A stretch of DNA of 53,460 nt from assembly GCA_036844945.1 (NCBI GenBank), contig DAIUEV010000018.1, forward strand, positions 1 to 53,460. Direction: 5' to 3'. This document shows, piece by piece, positions 15,748 through 24,834 of the stretch. The notes below the pieces were generated by a model, which ran no database searches, was not told the DNA's origin, and saw only the letters and a program-made list of their open reading frames with translations. This stretch comes from Palsa-461 sp036844945. Its GTDB lineage: Bacteria > Actinomycetota > Acidimicrobiia > Acidimicrobiales > RAAP-2. Numbering within the stretch: the first letter of the stretch is position 1; every line of letters starts with the position of its first letter. A program made the translations under genes and the position numbers.

Positions 15748-16236
15748 CTAGCGCTCCACCACCGCGGCGCTCACGTACCAGCCCCCGCCCGGGGCGGTGA
15801 GGAGGGTGAGCGAGTAGAGCGGGAGGTTGGGATCGCCCCCGCCCGGCGGCCCGAACGTGCAGGTGAACGGGGCGAAGGCGGTGCTGCACCCCCGGCTGAC
15901 GGCCTCCCCGGGCGGATAGGCGGTCGCGAACATCGCCGTCACCGCCGCCGGTGTCGCGACCGTGAGGGCGGCAGCCCGGTTGCCGGCCGCCCAGTCGCCG
16001 ACCAGGTCGTCGGCGGCCGCCTCGGCGGTCGGCTGGGGCGACGCCGGGATGGTCGTGGTGGTGGTCGGGGCCAGCGTCGTGGTGGTGCTTGGCGCGCTCG
16101 AGGCGGGTGACGGGGAGCCAGACCGCACGAGGGCGCAGCCGGCCGCCGCGACCAGCACGACCGGCACCGCGGCGACCAGGCGGCTGCGACGGGCTGCGCC
16201 GCGTCCGATCGGCCGGGCACCGCGCCGCGGTGTCAC
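15748..16236 (-). CDS. Putative secreted lipoprotein
   Basis: This 162-residue protein starts with an arginine-rich segment, a hydrophobic stretch (LVAAVPVVLVAAAGC) ending in a lipobox-like VAAAGC at about residue 34, then a threonine/serine/proline linker and a small domain of about 90 residues (ADDLVGDWAAGNRAAALTVATP). The C-terminal domain resembles an NTF2-like/DUF4878-type lipoprotein module but I cannot confirm this. It probably sits on the outer face of the membrane. No function is assigned. Confidence 0.6.
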   Translation of the reverse strand: MTPRRGARPIGRGAARRSRLVAAVPVVLVAAAGCALVRSGSPSPASSAPSTTTTLAPTTTTTIPASPQPTAEAAADDLVGDWAAGNRAAALTVATPAAVTAMFATAYPPGEAVSRGCSTAFAPFTCTFGPPGGGDPNLPLYSLTLLTAPGGGWYVSAAVVER

Positions 16237-16261
16237 GGCGGGCCGGGTCCCGGCGGGCCGG

Positions 16262-16729
16262 CTATCCCTCCCCCTTCTCCGCGCCCGCCCGGTGCAAGAG
16301 GAAGGTGCCGGTCGCCCGCGAGCACAGCTCGCCGTCCGGACCGCGCAGCGTCGCCTCGCCGTAGGCGACCTGCTTGGCCATCCGCACCACCTCGCCGCGG
16401 AGCCGGTAGGTGGTGCCGGGCGCGGCGGGACGCATCGTCTCGGTCTTGAGCTCGAGGGTCGCTCGGGCCCGGTCGCCGCGCGGCAGGGCGGCGTTGATGG
16501 CGAAGTTGATGCAGGCGTCGAGGAGGAGCGAGTGCACGCCGGCCTGCACGATCCCGCCGGTGTTGCAGGCCAGCTCGGTGGGGATGAACACGCCCTCCAC
16601 CCAACCGAGGTCCTCGCCGTCGACGCCGTAGGTGTCGAGCGACGCGCCGACCTGGCCGATCAGCGGCATCCCGCCGTCACCGAGCCAGCGGTCCATGTTG
16701 CGGGTGGTGCCCCGCCCCTCGTCGGTCAT
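16262..16729 (-). CDS. PaaI-type hotdog-fold thioesterase
   Basis: This 155-residue protein contains IPTELACNTGGIVQAGVHSLLLDACINFAI in two parts (the asparagine/glycine active loop followed by the long hotdog helix) and LELKTETMRPAAPGTTYRLRGEVV, typical of PaaI acyl-CoA thioesterases. The ATG at 16729 is preferred over an upstream open frame that overlaps the thiolase. It is transcribed divergently from the thiolase across a 100-base gap containing a palindrome, so the two may be co-regulated in acyl-CoA metabolism. Confidence 0.78.
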   Translation of the reverse strand: MTDEGRGTTRNMDRWLGDGGMPLIGQVGASLDTYGVDGEDLGWVEGVFIPTELACNTGGIVQAGVHSLLLDACINFAINAALPRGDRARATLELKTETMRPAAPGTTYRLRGEVVRMAKQVAYGEATLRGPDGELCSRATGTFLLHRAGAEKGEG

Positions 16730-16755
16730 GGCGTCGGACCCTAGTCGTCGCCCGG

Positions 16756-16783
16756 TCGGCCTCCTTGGAGGCCGAACTAACAT
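16756..16783 (+). promoter_or_regulatory. Palindromic operator and -10 box between thioesterase and thiolase
   Basis: TCGGCCTCC (16756-16764) and GGAGGCCGA (16767-16775) form a perfect 9-base inverted repeat around TT. TAACAT (16778-16783) just downstream is a good -10 box for the thiolase. The site lies between two divergent genes and could control both. The binding protein is unknown; an RNA hairpin is an alternative reading if transcription starts upstream. Confidence 0.5.
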
Positions 16784-16829
16784 GCAGGCGTCCGCGGCCG
16801 GGTGTGCCGGTCGGCCGGAAGGAGAGGTC

Positions 16830-18008
16830 ATGACCACCGCCGTCATCGTCGATGCCGTTCGCACCGCCGGGGGGAAGCGGAACGGCAAGCTGCGCAACTG
16901 GCACGCCGTGGACCTCGCCTCCGAACCATTGAAGGCGCTGCAGGCCCGCAACGGGTTCGACCCCGCCGAGATCGACGACGTCATCACCGGCTGCGTCATG
17001 CAGGTCGGCGAGCAGTCGCTCAACATCGGCCGCTCGGCGGTGCTGGCCGCCGGCTGGCCCGAGTCGGTGCCGGCCACCACGGTCGACCGCCAGTGCGGGT
17101 CCTCCCAGCAGGCGGTCCACTTCGCGGCCCAGGGCGTCATGGCCGGCGCCTACGACATGGTGGTCGCGGCCGGGGTGGAGGCGATGACGCGGGTGCCGAT
17201 GGGCTCCTCGGTCGTCCGGGAGGTCGGTTTCCCGTTCGGGCCCCGGGTGCGCGACCGCTACGCCCCGGTGGGCGGGCTCGTCAGCCAGGGCATCGGCGCC
17301 GAGATGATCGCCGACCAGTGGGGGCTGTCGCGCCACGACCTCGACGCGTTCGGGGCCCGCAGCCAGCAGCGCGCCGCCCGGGCGACGGCCGAGGGCCGCT
17401 TCGAGCGCGAGATCATCGGGATCCCCATCCGCGACGACGAGGGCAACGACACCGACGAGTCCATCACCACCGACGAGGGCATCCGGCCCGACACGACGGT
17501 CGAGGGACTGGCCAACCTGAAGCCGGCCTTCAAGGAGGACGGCAAGGTCACCGCCGGGAACTCCTCCCAGATCACCGACGGGGCGTCGGGCACGCTCATC
17601 ATGAGCGAGGAGAGGGCCTCGGCATCGGGCTACACCCCGCGGGCCCGGTTCGTGGCGTTCGCGGTGACCGGCGCCGACCCGGTGACCATGCTGACCGGTC
17701 CGATCCCGGCCACGAAGATGGTCCTCGAGCGGGCCAAGCTCTCGATCGACGACATCGACGCCGTCGAGATCAACGAGGCCTTCGCCTCCGTCGTCCTCGC
17801 GTGGGAGAAGGAGCTCCACCCGGACATGGAGAAGGTCAACGTGAACGGCGGGGCGATCGCGCTCGGGCACCCGCTCGGCGCGTCGGGGGCCAAGCTGCTG
17901 GCCACGCTGGTGAACGAGCTCGAGCGGACGAACGGCCGCTACGGCCTGCTCACCATGTGCGAGGGCGGCGGGCTAGCCAACGCCTGCATCATCGAGCGCC
18001 TGGGCTGA
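16830..18008 (+). CDS. Acetyl-CoA acetyltransferase (thiolase)
   Basis: This 392-residue thiolase has the acyl-accepting cysteine in VDRQCGSSQQAV, the glycine-rich NVNGGAIALGHPLGASG with the active histidine, and the second catalytic cysteine in LLTMCEGGGLANA. The last usually reads CxGGG with a small residue; here it is Glu. It should run beta-oxidation thiolysis or acetoacetyl-CoA formation. A strong GGAAGGAGAGG site precedes the ATG at 16830. The adjacent divergent thioesterase supports an acyl-CoA role. Confidence 0.92.
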   Translation: MTTAVIVDAVRTAGGKRNGKLRNWHAVDLASEPLKALQARNGFDPAEIDDVITGCVMQVGEQSLNIGRSAVLAAGWPESVPATTVDRQCGSSQQAVHFAAQGVMAGAYDMVVAAGVEAMTRVPMGSSVVREVGFPFGPRVRDRYAPVGGLVSQGIGAEMIADQWGLSRHDLDAFGARSQQRAARATAEGRFEREIIGIPIRDDEGNDTDESITTDEGIRPDTTVEGLANLKPAFKEDGKVTAGNSSQITDGASGTLIMSEERASASGYTPRARFVAFAVTGADPVTMLTGPIPATKMVLERAKLSIDDIDAVEINEAFASVVLAWEKELHPDMEKVNVNGGAIALGHPLGASGAKLLATLVNELERTNGRYGLLTMCEGGGLANACIIERLG

Positions 18009-18030
18009 CCCCGGCGCGCGCCCCGGGCGT

Positions 18031-18345
18031 TCAGTGGTAGACGGTGGCCATCACGAACGCGCCGAAGATGCAGACGAGCCCGCCCACGAGGTACCAGATG
18101 CTGACCGACCCCGGCAGGACGGTCAGGTAGTTGAGCAGGACCATCAGGATCCCGAAGATCATGAGGATGAGGATCGCGGGCCCGAACCACGGGGCGCTTC
18201 GGCGCACGTTGCGCGGGATCGGCCGGGTGTAGCGGCCGCTCTGCTCGGCCGGCGTGTACCGGCCGACCCGGCTGGTCGGGCCCGTCTTGGCGGGGGTCCG
18301 GCCCGGACGCAGGACGCGCCGGGCTCCGCCGGTTGGCTTGGCCAT
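18031..18345 (-). CDS. crgA: Cell division protein CrgA
   Basis: This 104-residue protein has a basic cytosolic N-terminus of about 48 residues and two membrane helices (WFGPAILILMIFGILMVLLNYL and SIWYLVGGLVCIFGAFVMA, about 53-74 and 82-100). CrgA is an actinobacterial protein that recruits FtsI/PBPB and CwsA to the septum. Its position beside trpG and the pknB block matches the Mycobacterium layout, which supports the call. It is convergent with the thiolase and divergent from trpG. Confidence 0.88.
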   Translation of the reverse strand: MAKPTGGARRVLRPGRTPAKTGPTSRVGRYTPAEQSGRYTRPIPRNVRRSAPWFGPAILILMIFGILMVLLNYLTVLPGSVSIWYLVGGLVCIFGAFVMATVYH

Positions 18346-18389
18346 GGGCCCGAAGACTACCGGGGCCCGGCCGTTACGATGGCCGGACC

Positions 18390-18974
18390 ATGGGCGCCCG
18401 GGTCCTCCTCGTCGACAACTACGACTCCTTCGTCTACAACCTCGTCCAGGAGCTGGGCGAGCTCGGCGCCGAGCCGGTCGTCTACCGCAACGACGCGCTC
18501 GACATGGCCGGGCTCGCAGCGGAGCGCCCGGACGCCATCGTCATCTCGCCGGGACCCGGCCGGCCCGAGTCGGCGGGCATCAGCATGGAGGTGATCGAGA
18601 CCTTCGCCGGTCGGGTGCCGATCCTCGGGGTCTGCCTCGGCCACCAGTGCATCGGCGAGGTCTACGGGGGCACGACGGTGTCCGCGCCCACCCTGATGCA
18701 CGGCAAGACCTCCCAGATCCACCACGACGGCAAGGGCGTGTTCGCCGGGCTCGAGAACCCCTTCGTGGCCACCCGCTACCACTCGCTCGTGATCGACCCC
18801 GCCTCGGTGCCCGACGTCCTCGAGGTCAGCGCCACGACCGCCGAGGGGGTGGTCATGGGGTTCCGCCACCGGGAGCTCGCGGTCGAGGGCGTCCAGTTCC
18901 ATCCCGAGTCGGTGCTCACCGCGTCGGGGCCGGCCCTGCTCGCGAACTTCCTGGCCGCCCTCGTCCCGGCCTGA
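18390..18974 (+). CDS. trpG: Glutamine amidotransferase, anthranilate/para-aminobenzoate synthase component II
   Basis: This 194-residue class I glutamine amidotransferase opens RVLLVDNYDSFVYNLVQ, with the nucleophile in GVCLGHQC and the His-Glu pair in GVQFHPES. It supplies ammonia for anthranilate or aminodeoxychorismate synthesis. No component I gene is adjacent, and the enzyme may serve both, so pabA is an equally valid name. The ATG at 18390 matches the family start. It sits between crgA and the pknB block, as in Mycobacterium. Confidence 0.9.
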   Translation: MGARVLLVDNYDSFVYNLVQELGELGAEPVVYRNDALDMAGLAAERPDAIVISPGPGRPESAGISMEVIETFAGRVPILGVCLGHQCIGEVYGGTTVSAPTLMHGKTSQIHHDGKGVFAGLENPFVATRYHSLVIDPASVPDVLEVSATTAEGVVMGFRHRELAVEGVQFHPESVLTASGPALLANFLAALVPA

Positions 18975-18987
18975 GGGTCGCCCGCCG

Positions 18988-19281
18988 CTACAGATCGAGC
19001 TCGGACACCACGTCGAAGTCGTGGAAGGTCAGCCCGCCGACCGCGCTGTCCATCTTGGCGCCGATGGTCTGGGTCTCGGGCAGGTTCGAGTTGGTCATCG
19101 CCGACTCGTAGGAGTCGAAGAAGACGAGGGCGAAGTAGTGGTCCGGGTTCGCCCGGTCGCGGGCGAGGACGGACCGCCTGGCGGTGCGCTTCCCCTCGGT
19201 GGCCGTCACGAACTCCTGCTCGAGCGCCCGGAAGCCGCTGACGTCTCCGGTCGTGAACTCCATGATCTGTACGAATCCCAT
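18988..19281 (-). CDS. ABM-like small protein
   Basis: This 97-residue protein (MGFVQIMEFTTGDVSGFRAL, then ANPDHYFALVFFDSYESAM) has the single ferredoxin-like repeat of antibiotic-biosynthesis-monooxygenase-like/dimeric alpha/beta-barrel proteins. No cofactor site is apparent. It lies between the convergent trpG and the 3' end of pknB, 89 bases from the latter on the same strand, and could be transcribed with the kinase operon. Its function is unknown. Confidence 0.65.
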   Translation of the reverse strand: MGFVQIMEFTTGDVSGFRALEQEFVTATEGKRTARRSVLARDRANPDHYFALVFFDSYESAMTNSNLPETQTIGAKMDSAVGGLTFHDFDVVSELDL

Positions 19282-19370
19282 GCCCGCTCCTCCTCGTCCT
19301 GCCGATGGCGCGTGACCGTAGGGCACCCGGCGGCCCGGTTCAATCGCCGGCGGAGCCGCGCGGGGCCGGC

Positions 19371-21284
19371 TCAGGTCGTCGCGGTCGGTGTGCTCGAGGA
19401 GGTGGTCGAAGAGGTGGCACTGCACACGGTGATCGTGTCGGTCGCCGGGAGGTTGACCTGGGTGCCGGCGGCCGGGCTCTGGCTGACCACGTTCCCGTTC
19501 TGCGAGGGGTCGCAGGAGTTGGTGCTGGCCACCTGCACCGTGAGCCCCTGGCCCGAGAGCACCCCGCTGGCGTCGCTCGAGGTCTGGCCGACCACGTTCT
19601 GCACCACCACGGTGCAGGGCCCCGACGAGATCGTCAGGTTGACCGAACTGCCCCGGGCCACCGACGCCCCCCCGGGCGGGCTCGAGCCCGACACCTGGCC
19701 GGACGGGTAGCTGTTGGAGCACGCCTGGGTCTGGGACCCGACCGACAACGCCGGCGACAGCTGCGCGGCGGCCTGCTGGGGGGTGAGCCCGGTCAGGTTG
19801 GGCACCGTCACCTGGTTGGTGGGCTTCGGGATGGAGATGGTCACCCTGGCCCCGTGGCGCACGACCGTCCCGGCCGGGGGGTCCTGGGCCACGACGAAGC
19901 CCTGTTGGCCGTTGCTCGCGACGAACTTCACCTTGTAGTTGAGCCCGCTCTGCGACAGCAGGGTCTCGGCAGTCCCCAGGTCGTCGGTCACCACGCTCGG
20001 CACCTTGACCGTCGCCTCCCCCGCGCTCACCACCAGGTTGACGGTGGAGTGCTTGGAGACGTGGGCGCCGACCGCCGGGTCGGTGGACACCACGGTGCCG
20101 GTGGTGGCGGGGTTCGCCTTGCTGGTGGTGGTCCCGATCGTGAGGCCGTCGGCCCGCAGCGTCTGCTCGGCCTGGGCCACCGGCTTGCCCACGACGTCGG
20201 GGACCGTGAGGCCGCCGGCGAACGTGCTCACGAGGAGGTACGCGATCACCGCCACAGCCGCCAGGAGGACGAGGAGGAGGGCCATCCAGCCCCACCGGCG
20301 GCCCTGTGGTCCTTGCGGGTCGCGGGTGCGCGAGGCGGTGCGCGGGAACGACTGGGTCCGGCCGAGCGCCCCCATCACCCCGGTCGCCCGGACGGCCGCC
20401 ATCACCCCGGTGGCCCCGACGCTCCCGTTCGGTGGTCCGGCCTCGACCGGCTGGCCGTCGAGGAACCGGAGGAGGTCGGCCCGGAACTCCTCGGCACTCT
20501 GGTAGCGCTGGTCGGGCAGCTTGGCCATCGCCTTCATGGTCACGGCCTCGAGCTGGACCGGCACCGTGTCGAGCAGCTCCCGGGGGGTCGGCGGGATGTC
20601 GCGCACGTGCTTGGAGGCCACCGACACCGGGGTGTCCCCGAGGAACGGCGGGCGCCCGGTCAGCATCTCGAAGAGCACGACTCCGAGCGAGTAGATGTCG
20701 GTGCGGGCGTCGACCCCGATCCCCTCGGCCTGCTCGGGCGAGAAATAGGTCGCCGTGCCCATGACCGCGCCGGTCTGGGTGAGGCTCTCCTCGGTGTTGA
20801 CCGCCCGGGCGATGCCGAAGTCGGTCACCTTCACCTGGCCGTCGTGGGTGATGAGCACGTTGCCCGGCTTGATGTCCCGGTGGACGACGCCGTGGCGGTG
20901 GGCCGACGCGAGCGCCGCCGCGACCTGGGAGGTGATCTCGGCGGCCCGCGACGGCTCGAGCGGGCCGGTCTCCCGGAGCACCGCCGAGAGCGGACGGCCG
21001 TCGATGTACTCCATGACGATGAAGTACGAGCTCGAGTCCTCGCCCCAGTCGAAGACCGGGACGATGTTCGGGTGCGAGAGCTTGGCGGCCGACTGGGCCT
21101 CCCGGCGGAACCGCTCGACGAACGCCCGGTCGACGGAGAGCTCCGGGAAGAGCACCTTCAGGGCCACCGGGCGGTCGAGCAGCCGGTCGCGGGCCCGGTA
21201 GACCTCGGCCATGCCGCCCCGGGCGATGAGGTGGGTCAGCTCGTAGCGGTCCGAGAAGACGCGGGGCACTTCGACGGGCTGCAT
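19371..21284 (-). CDS. pknB: Serine/threonine protein kinase with PASTA repeats
   Basis: This 637-residue receptor kinase has a complete catalytic domain (about 14-275): the glycine loop IARGGMAEVY, Lys43 in VALKV, HRDIKPGN with Asp137, DFG at 155-157 and the SPEQ activation end. A juxtamembrane linker leads to one membrane helix (about 331-355), then about four PASTA domains to residue ~620 and a serine/threonine tail. PASTA domains sense peptidoglycan fragments or lipid II, so the kinase couples wall status to growth and division. It is the last gene of a block that includes PbpA, PstP, FhaB and FhaA, its usual partners. Confidence 0.95.
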   Translation of the reverse strand: MQPVEVPRVFSDRYELTHLIARGGMAEVYRARDRLLDRPVALKVLFPELSVDRAFVERFRREAQSAAKLSHPNIVPVFDWGEDSSSYFIVMEYIDGRPLSAVLRETGPLEPSRAAEITSQVAAALASAHRHGVVHRDIKPGNVLITHDGQVKVTDFGIARAVNTEESLTQTGAVMGTATYFSPEQAEGIGVDARTDIYSLGVVLFEMLTGRPPFLGDTPVSVASKHVRDIPPTPRELLDTVPVQLEAVTMKAMAKLPDQRYQSAEEFRADLLRFLDGQPVEAGPPNGSVGATGVMAAVRATGVMGALGRTQSFPRTASRTRDPQGPQGRRWGWMALLLVLLAAVAVIAYLLVSTFAGGLTVPDVVGKPVAQAEQTLRADGLTIGTTTSKANPATTGTVVSTDPAVGAHVSKHSTVNLVVSAGEATVKVPSVVTDDLGTAETLLSQSGLNYKVKFVASNGQQGFVVAQDPPAGTVVRHGARVTISIPKPTNQVTVPNLTGLTPQQAAAQLSPALSVGSQTQACSNSYPSGQVSGSSPPGGASVARGSSVNLTISSGPCTVVVQNVVGQTSSDASGVLSGQGLTVQVASTNSCDPSQNGNVVSQSPAAGTQVNLPATDTITVCSATSSTTSSSTPTATT

Positions 21285-21360
21285 GGCGGTCAGAGCCTAC
21301 GTGGCGCCGCGCGCCGGTCGGTGGTGGCGTCGTTCCTGGTCGGGGGGCGGCGTCGCATGC

Positions 21361-22881
21361 TCACCCGAGCGCGTCCTCGAGCATCGTCCGGACGATCGGC
21401 CCGGCGATCGTGGCTCCGTAGTTCCCGCTGGCCTGGAACGGCACGACCACCGCGATGGCCACCTTGGGGTCGTTGGCCGGGGCGAACCCGATCATCCAGT
21501 CGGCGTTCGAGGTGACGACCGGGTACCCCACCTGGGCGGTGCCGGTCTTGACCGCGACGTTGAGGGAGGCCGGGAAGTTGTCCCCCGCCGCGGTGCCCGA
21601 AGTCGCGACCGCCTGCATCAGCGGGATGATCTGGGCGGCGGCGCTGGCCGACATCGACTGGTGCCAGAGCTGGGGCTTGTAGGTGTCGACCACCCGGCCC
21701 TGGGCATCGGTGACCTTCTCCAGGAGGTGGGGCACCATCTCGGCCCCCCCGTTGGCCACCGCCGCCGCCACCAGCGCCATCTGGAGCGCGGTGGCCGACA
21801 CGTCCTGTTGGCCGAACGCCGAATAGTAGAGCCCGGGCACCCCGGGGTTCCCGCCCTGGCTGAGCTCCTGCGCGGTCGGATAGGTGGACGGCTGCACGTA
21901 GCCCGTGGGCAGGTCGAGGGGCGGCACCGTGTTGAACCCGAACAGCGCGGCCTGCTGGGACAGGTTGTTCGGCCCGAGCAGGGACCCGAGGTGGGCGTAG
22001 CCGGGGTCGCAGGACTCCGGCAGCATCTGCACCATCGTCCCGCCGCACGCCCCGGCCGCGGCCGCGGTGTCGGCGTCGTTGCAGATGGTGAGCCCGCCCG
22101 TCTCGGGCACCGGCTCGCACGCCTGGACCGGGTAGCTGTAGCTGGCGAGGGTGGGGTCGAGGTTGTAGACGGCGGCGGTCGTGATCACCTTGGCCGCCGA
22201 GCCGGGAAGCTCGGGGTCGTAGGTCCCGAAGGGGTAGATCGGCGCGAAGCCCTCTCCGTCCTTCACGTGGTAGAGGTTCCATGCCGCCGTTTCGGCGCTG
22301 AAGTTGGTGGAGACGAGCGGGTTCGGGTCGTAGGTCACGTTCGACGCCAGGGCCAGCACGGCGCCGCTCTTCGGGTCGAGCATCACGACCGCACCGTCCT
22401 TGTTGGGCCCCGGCAAGTTGTTCAGCGCGGCGATCGCGTCCGCCTGCAGCGTCGGGTTCACGGTCAGGGTGATGTTGTCGACCGTCGGCGGCGGCGGGGA
22501 GAACAGCTGGCTGAGCGTCTGGGGCGACTGCTTGTGCTGCCCGAGGTAGCTGCTGTAGTAGGCCTCGACGCCGGTGTTGTGGTAGATCGGCGAGTAGGTC
22601 CCCACCAGCTGTGAGAACACCGCCCCCATCGGGTACTGGCGCTGGAACTGGTAGGTCTTGGCCCCGGGCGGTGCGATCCGCACGGAGTCGGCGAGGAGCT
22701 GACCGTTCGCCGCGAAGATGTCGCCCCGGTCGTTGTTGAAGTTCCGCACGTTGTTGACCGGGTTGGTCGCCGAGCGCGCCAGCGCCGGGGCCCGGCGGAA
22801 CTGGATGTTCGTCAGCTGCACGATCACGAGGCCGAAGCACAGGATCAGGACGATCCCGAGCAGTCTGATCCGACGCCCCAT
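21361..22881 (-). CDS. pbpA: Class B penicillin-binding protein (peptidoglycan transpeptidase)
   Basis: This 506-residue protein has an N-terminal membrane anchor (LLGIVLILCFGLVIVQLT, residues about 7-24), a pedestal domain, and a transpeptidase domain with SxxK as GSAAKV, SxD as SCD and KTG as KTGTAQ. SxD in place of SxN also occurs in PBP2-type enzymes. It cross-links peptidoglycan. It lies only three bases after pstP, where relatives have rodA, its normal glycosyltransferase partner; that gene is missing here. It is followed after 76 bases by pknB. Confidence 0.93.
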   Translation of the reverse strand: MGRRIRLLGIVLILCFGLVIVQLTNIQFRRAPALARSATNPVNNVRNFNNDRGDIFAANGQLLADSVRIAPPGAKTYQFQRQYPMGAVFSQLVGTYSPIYHNTGVEAYYSSYLGQHKQSPQTLSQLFSPPPPTVDNITLTVNPTLQADAIAALNNLPGPNKDGAVVMLDPKSGAVLALASNVTYDPNPLVSTNFSAETAAWNLYHVKDGEGFAPIYPFGTYDPELPGSAAKVITTAAVYNLDPTLASYSYPVQACEPVPETGGLTICNDADTAAAAGACGGTMVQMLPESCDPGYAHLGSLLGPNNLSQQAALFGFNTVPPLDLPTGYVQPSTYPTAQELSQGGNPGVPGLYYSAFGQQDVSATALQMALVAAAVANGGAEMVPHLLEKVTDAQGRVVDTYKPQLWHQSMSASAAAQIIPLMQAVATSGTAAGDNFPASLNVAVKTGTAQVGYPVVTSNADWMIGFAPANDPKVAIAVVVPFQASGNYGATIAGPIVRTMLEDALG

Positions 22882-22884
22882 CTG

Positions 22885-24330
22885 CTACTGCTGCTGGTCC
22901 AGCGGGGTGGCGTTCTGCTCGGCGACGAACTCCTGGTGGAGGTTGGCGATGTACTGCTCGGCCGCCTTGAGGGAGGGCTCGTCCACGGTGTGGCGGAGCG
23001 CCGGGAGCCGGAACGGCAGCACCTCGGTGGTGGTCACCTTGGTGCGGTCGAGGAGCTTGGGCTTGAAGCCGAGGAACCCGCCTTGGCGGCCCTGATAGAC
23101 GGCGAGGTCCCCGTGGTCGATCGCCACGTACCAGTTGTCCATCGAGTACCAGCGGACCACCGCGATGGCACCGGCCGGCACCGCCAGCAGCAGGAGGAAG
23201 AAGAGCAGGACCCGCACGGTGATCCGCCGGGGTGTACCCATCCGGCGCCGGCGCTCCCCTCGGGACTCGCGCGGGAGCGGGGCGACGTCCCGTTCGGGGG
23301 CCGCCCGGTACTCGGGCGGCGGGATCGTCCGGACGCCGACCGACGACGCCGAGGCGACGAAGACGTCCCCGCTCACGCCGTTCCCCGACATCGCGGCGCC
23401 CGGGGCGGGCCCGACCGCGGGCTGGAGGGCCGTCACCGGGTCCTCGGTCGAGGGCGGGGCGGGCGAGGGGCGGGCGAGGATGGACGCGACCGTCGGCGCC
23501 GTCGGCGCCGACGGTGGGTCGTCGGTCGGCGGCCCGGTCGGCGGCCCGATCACCGTGCCCTCGATCGCGACCCGGGCCACATCGGCGGGCTCGGAGGTGC
23601 CCTCCTCCCCGACCAGCACGTCGATCACGACGGCGGTCACGTTGTCGCTCCCGCCGTGAGCGTTGGCCCGGTCGATGAGGGCCCGGGCCGCCTTGCGCGG
23701 GTCGCGCACGGACTCGAGCACCTGGCCGATCTGCTCGATCGCCACCTCGTTGGTGAGACCGTCACTGCACAGGAGCAGCCGGTCCCCCGTGTGCACGTGC
23801 AGCTGCCACAGGTCGATGTCCACGTCCGGGCCGACGCCGAGGGCCCGGGTGAGGATGTGGCGGTGCGGGTGGACCTCGGCCTCGGCCTCGGTCATCTCGC
23901 CGTGGCGGACCCGCTCCTCGGCCAGGCTGTGGTCGGCGGTGATCTGTCTGATCCGGCCGCCCGACACGAGGTAGGCGCGGGAGTCGCCGACGTTGGCCAG
24001 GCACATCACGTCGCGGCCGTCGGGGCCGACGGTCAGGCCGGCCGCGGTGAGCGTGGTGCCCATCCCCCGCAGCCCGTCGATCCGCAGGCTCTGCTCCCAG
24101 ATCGTCCCGTTCGCGGCGACGAACGCCTCCCTCAGGCCGGCCATGGTGGGGTTGCGGTCGTAGGCGCTCTGGAGCGTCTCGATGGCGAGCCGCGCCGCCA
24201 CCTCGCCGCCGCGGGCCCCGCCCATGCCGTCGGCGACCGCGAAGAGGGTGTCCCCGGCCGCGGCCCGGTCTTCGTTGCTCTCGCGGGCCCGTCCGACGTC
24301 GGTGGCCACCCCCGAACGCAGCACCGTCAC
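22885..24330 (-). CDS. pstP: PP2C-family Ser/Thr phosphatase
   Basis: This 481-residue protein has a PP2C catalytic domain (about 1-240) with metal-binding motifs ESNEDRA, VADGMGGA, SDGLTNEV and GGSDNVTAVV. A proline- and serine-rich linker, one membrane helix (VRVLLFFLLLLAVPAGAIAVV) and a short extracellular part follow. It reverses PknB phosphorylation. The GTG start overlaps the fhaB stop by four bases. The C-terminal glutamine run (LDQQQ) ends three bases before pbpA. Confidence 0.93.
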   Translation of the reverse strand: MTVLRSGVATDVGRARESNEDRAAAGDTLFAVADGMGGARGGEVAARLAIETLQSAYDRNPTMAGLREAFVAANGTIWEQSLRIDGLRGMGTTLTAAGLTVGPDGRDVMCLANVGDSRAYLVSGGRIRQITADHSLAEERVRHGEMTEAEAEVHPHRHILTRALGVGPDVDIDLWQLHVHTGDRLLLCSDGLTNEVAIEQIGQVLESVRDPRKAARALIDRANAHGGSDNVTAVVIDVLVGEEGTSEPADVARVAIEGTVIGPPTGPPTDDPPSAPTAPTVASILARPSPAPPSTEDPVTALQPAVGPAPGAAMSGNGVSGDVFVASASSVGVRTIPPPEYRAAPERDVAPLPRESRGERRRRMGTPRRITVRVLLFFLLLLAVPAGAIAVVRWYSMDNWYVAIDHGDLAVYQGRQGGFLGFKPKLLDRTKVTTTEVLPFRLPALRHTVDEPSLKAAEQYIANLHQEFVAEQNATPLDQQQ

Positions 24331-24821
24331 CGGCGGACCTCGAAGACGGTGGCGCCGATCTGGAGCAGGTCCCCCTTGGCCAGCCTGGAGGGCTGGGAGA
24401 TGCGCTCGGAGTTGACGTAGGTCCCGTTCGTCGAGCCGAGGTCCTCGACCCAGACCTGGCCGCCGCTCCGGTAGATGCGGGCGTGCAGCGTCGAGCTGTA
24501 GGCGTCGTAGGTGGTGGGGATCGCGCAGCCGTTGGACCGGCCGACGGTCACCTCCCCGTCGAGGTCGTAGACGGTCCCTTCGCGCTCAGTGGGCTCGATG
24601 ACCTCGAGGCGCAGCTGCTTGCGGGACCGGGTCTCGCGCAGCGGCCGCTGGTCCTCCTCCTCGGCCCGCCGCTGGGCGCGGCGTTGGGCCCGGGTGGGGC
24701 CGGCCGGGCGCACCTCGACGAACACGGCCCGCACGACCCGCAGGAAGAACAAGAAGATGAGCGCGACGACCAACCACTGGAGCGGTCGGATGATCGCGGA
24801 GTAGTTGGTTCCTAGGAGCAC
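24327..24821 (-). CDS. fhaB: Membrane-anchored FHA-domain protein FhaB
   Basis: This 164-residue protein has an N-terminal membrane helix (PLQWLVVALIFLFFLRVVRAVFV), a basic linker and a C-terminal FHA domain (about 70-163) with the phosphothreonine-binding motifs VTVGRSNGC, STLHARIY and DLGSTNGTYVN. It binds PknB-phosphorylated partners and in relatives helps recruit wall-synthesis proteins. It starts with GTG and overlaps pstP by four bases; fhaA ends 13 bases upstream. Confidence 0.92.
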   Translation of the reverse strand: MLLGTNYSAIIRPLQWLVVALIFLFFLRVVRAVFVEVRPAGPTRAQRRAQRRAEEEDQRPLRETRSRKQLRLEVIEPTEREGTVYDLDGEVTVGRSNGCAIPTTYDAYSSTLHARIYRSGGQVWVEDLGSTNGTYVNSERISQPSRLAKGDLLQIGATVFEVRR

Positions 24822-24834
24822 CGGGGAGTCACCG

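Noticed and set aside
21361..22881. SCD in PbpA in place of SxN seemed to be a lost active-site residue
   Set aside because: SxD is a normal variant in PBP2-type enzymes; SxxK and KTG are intact.
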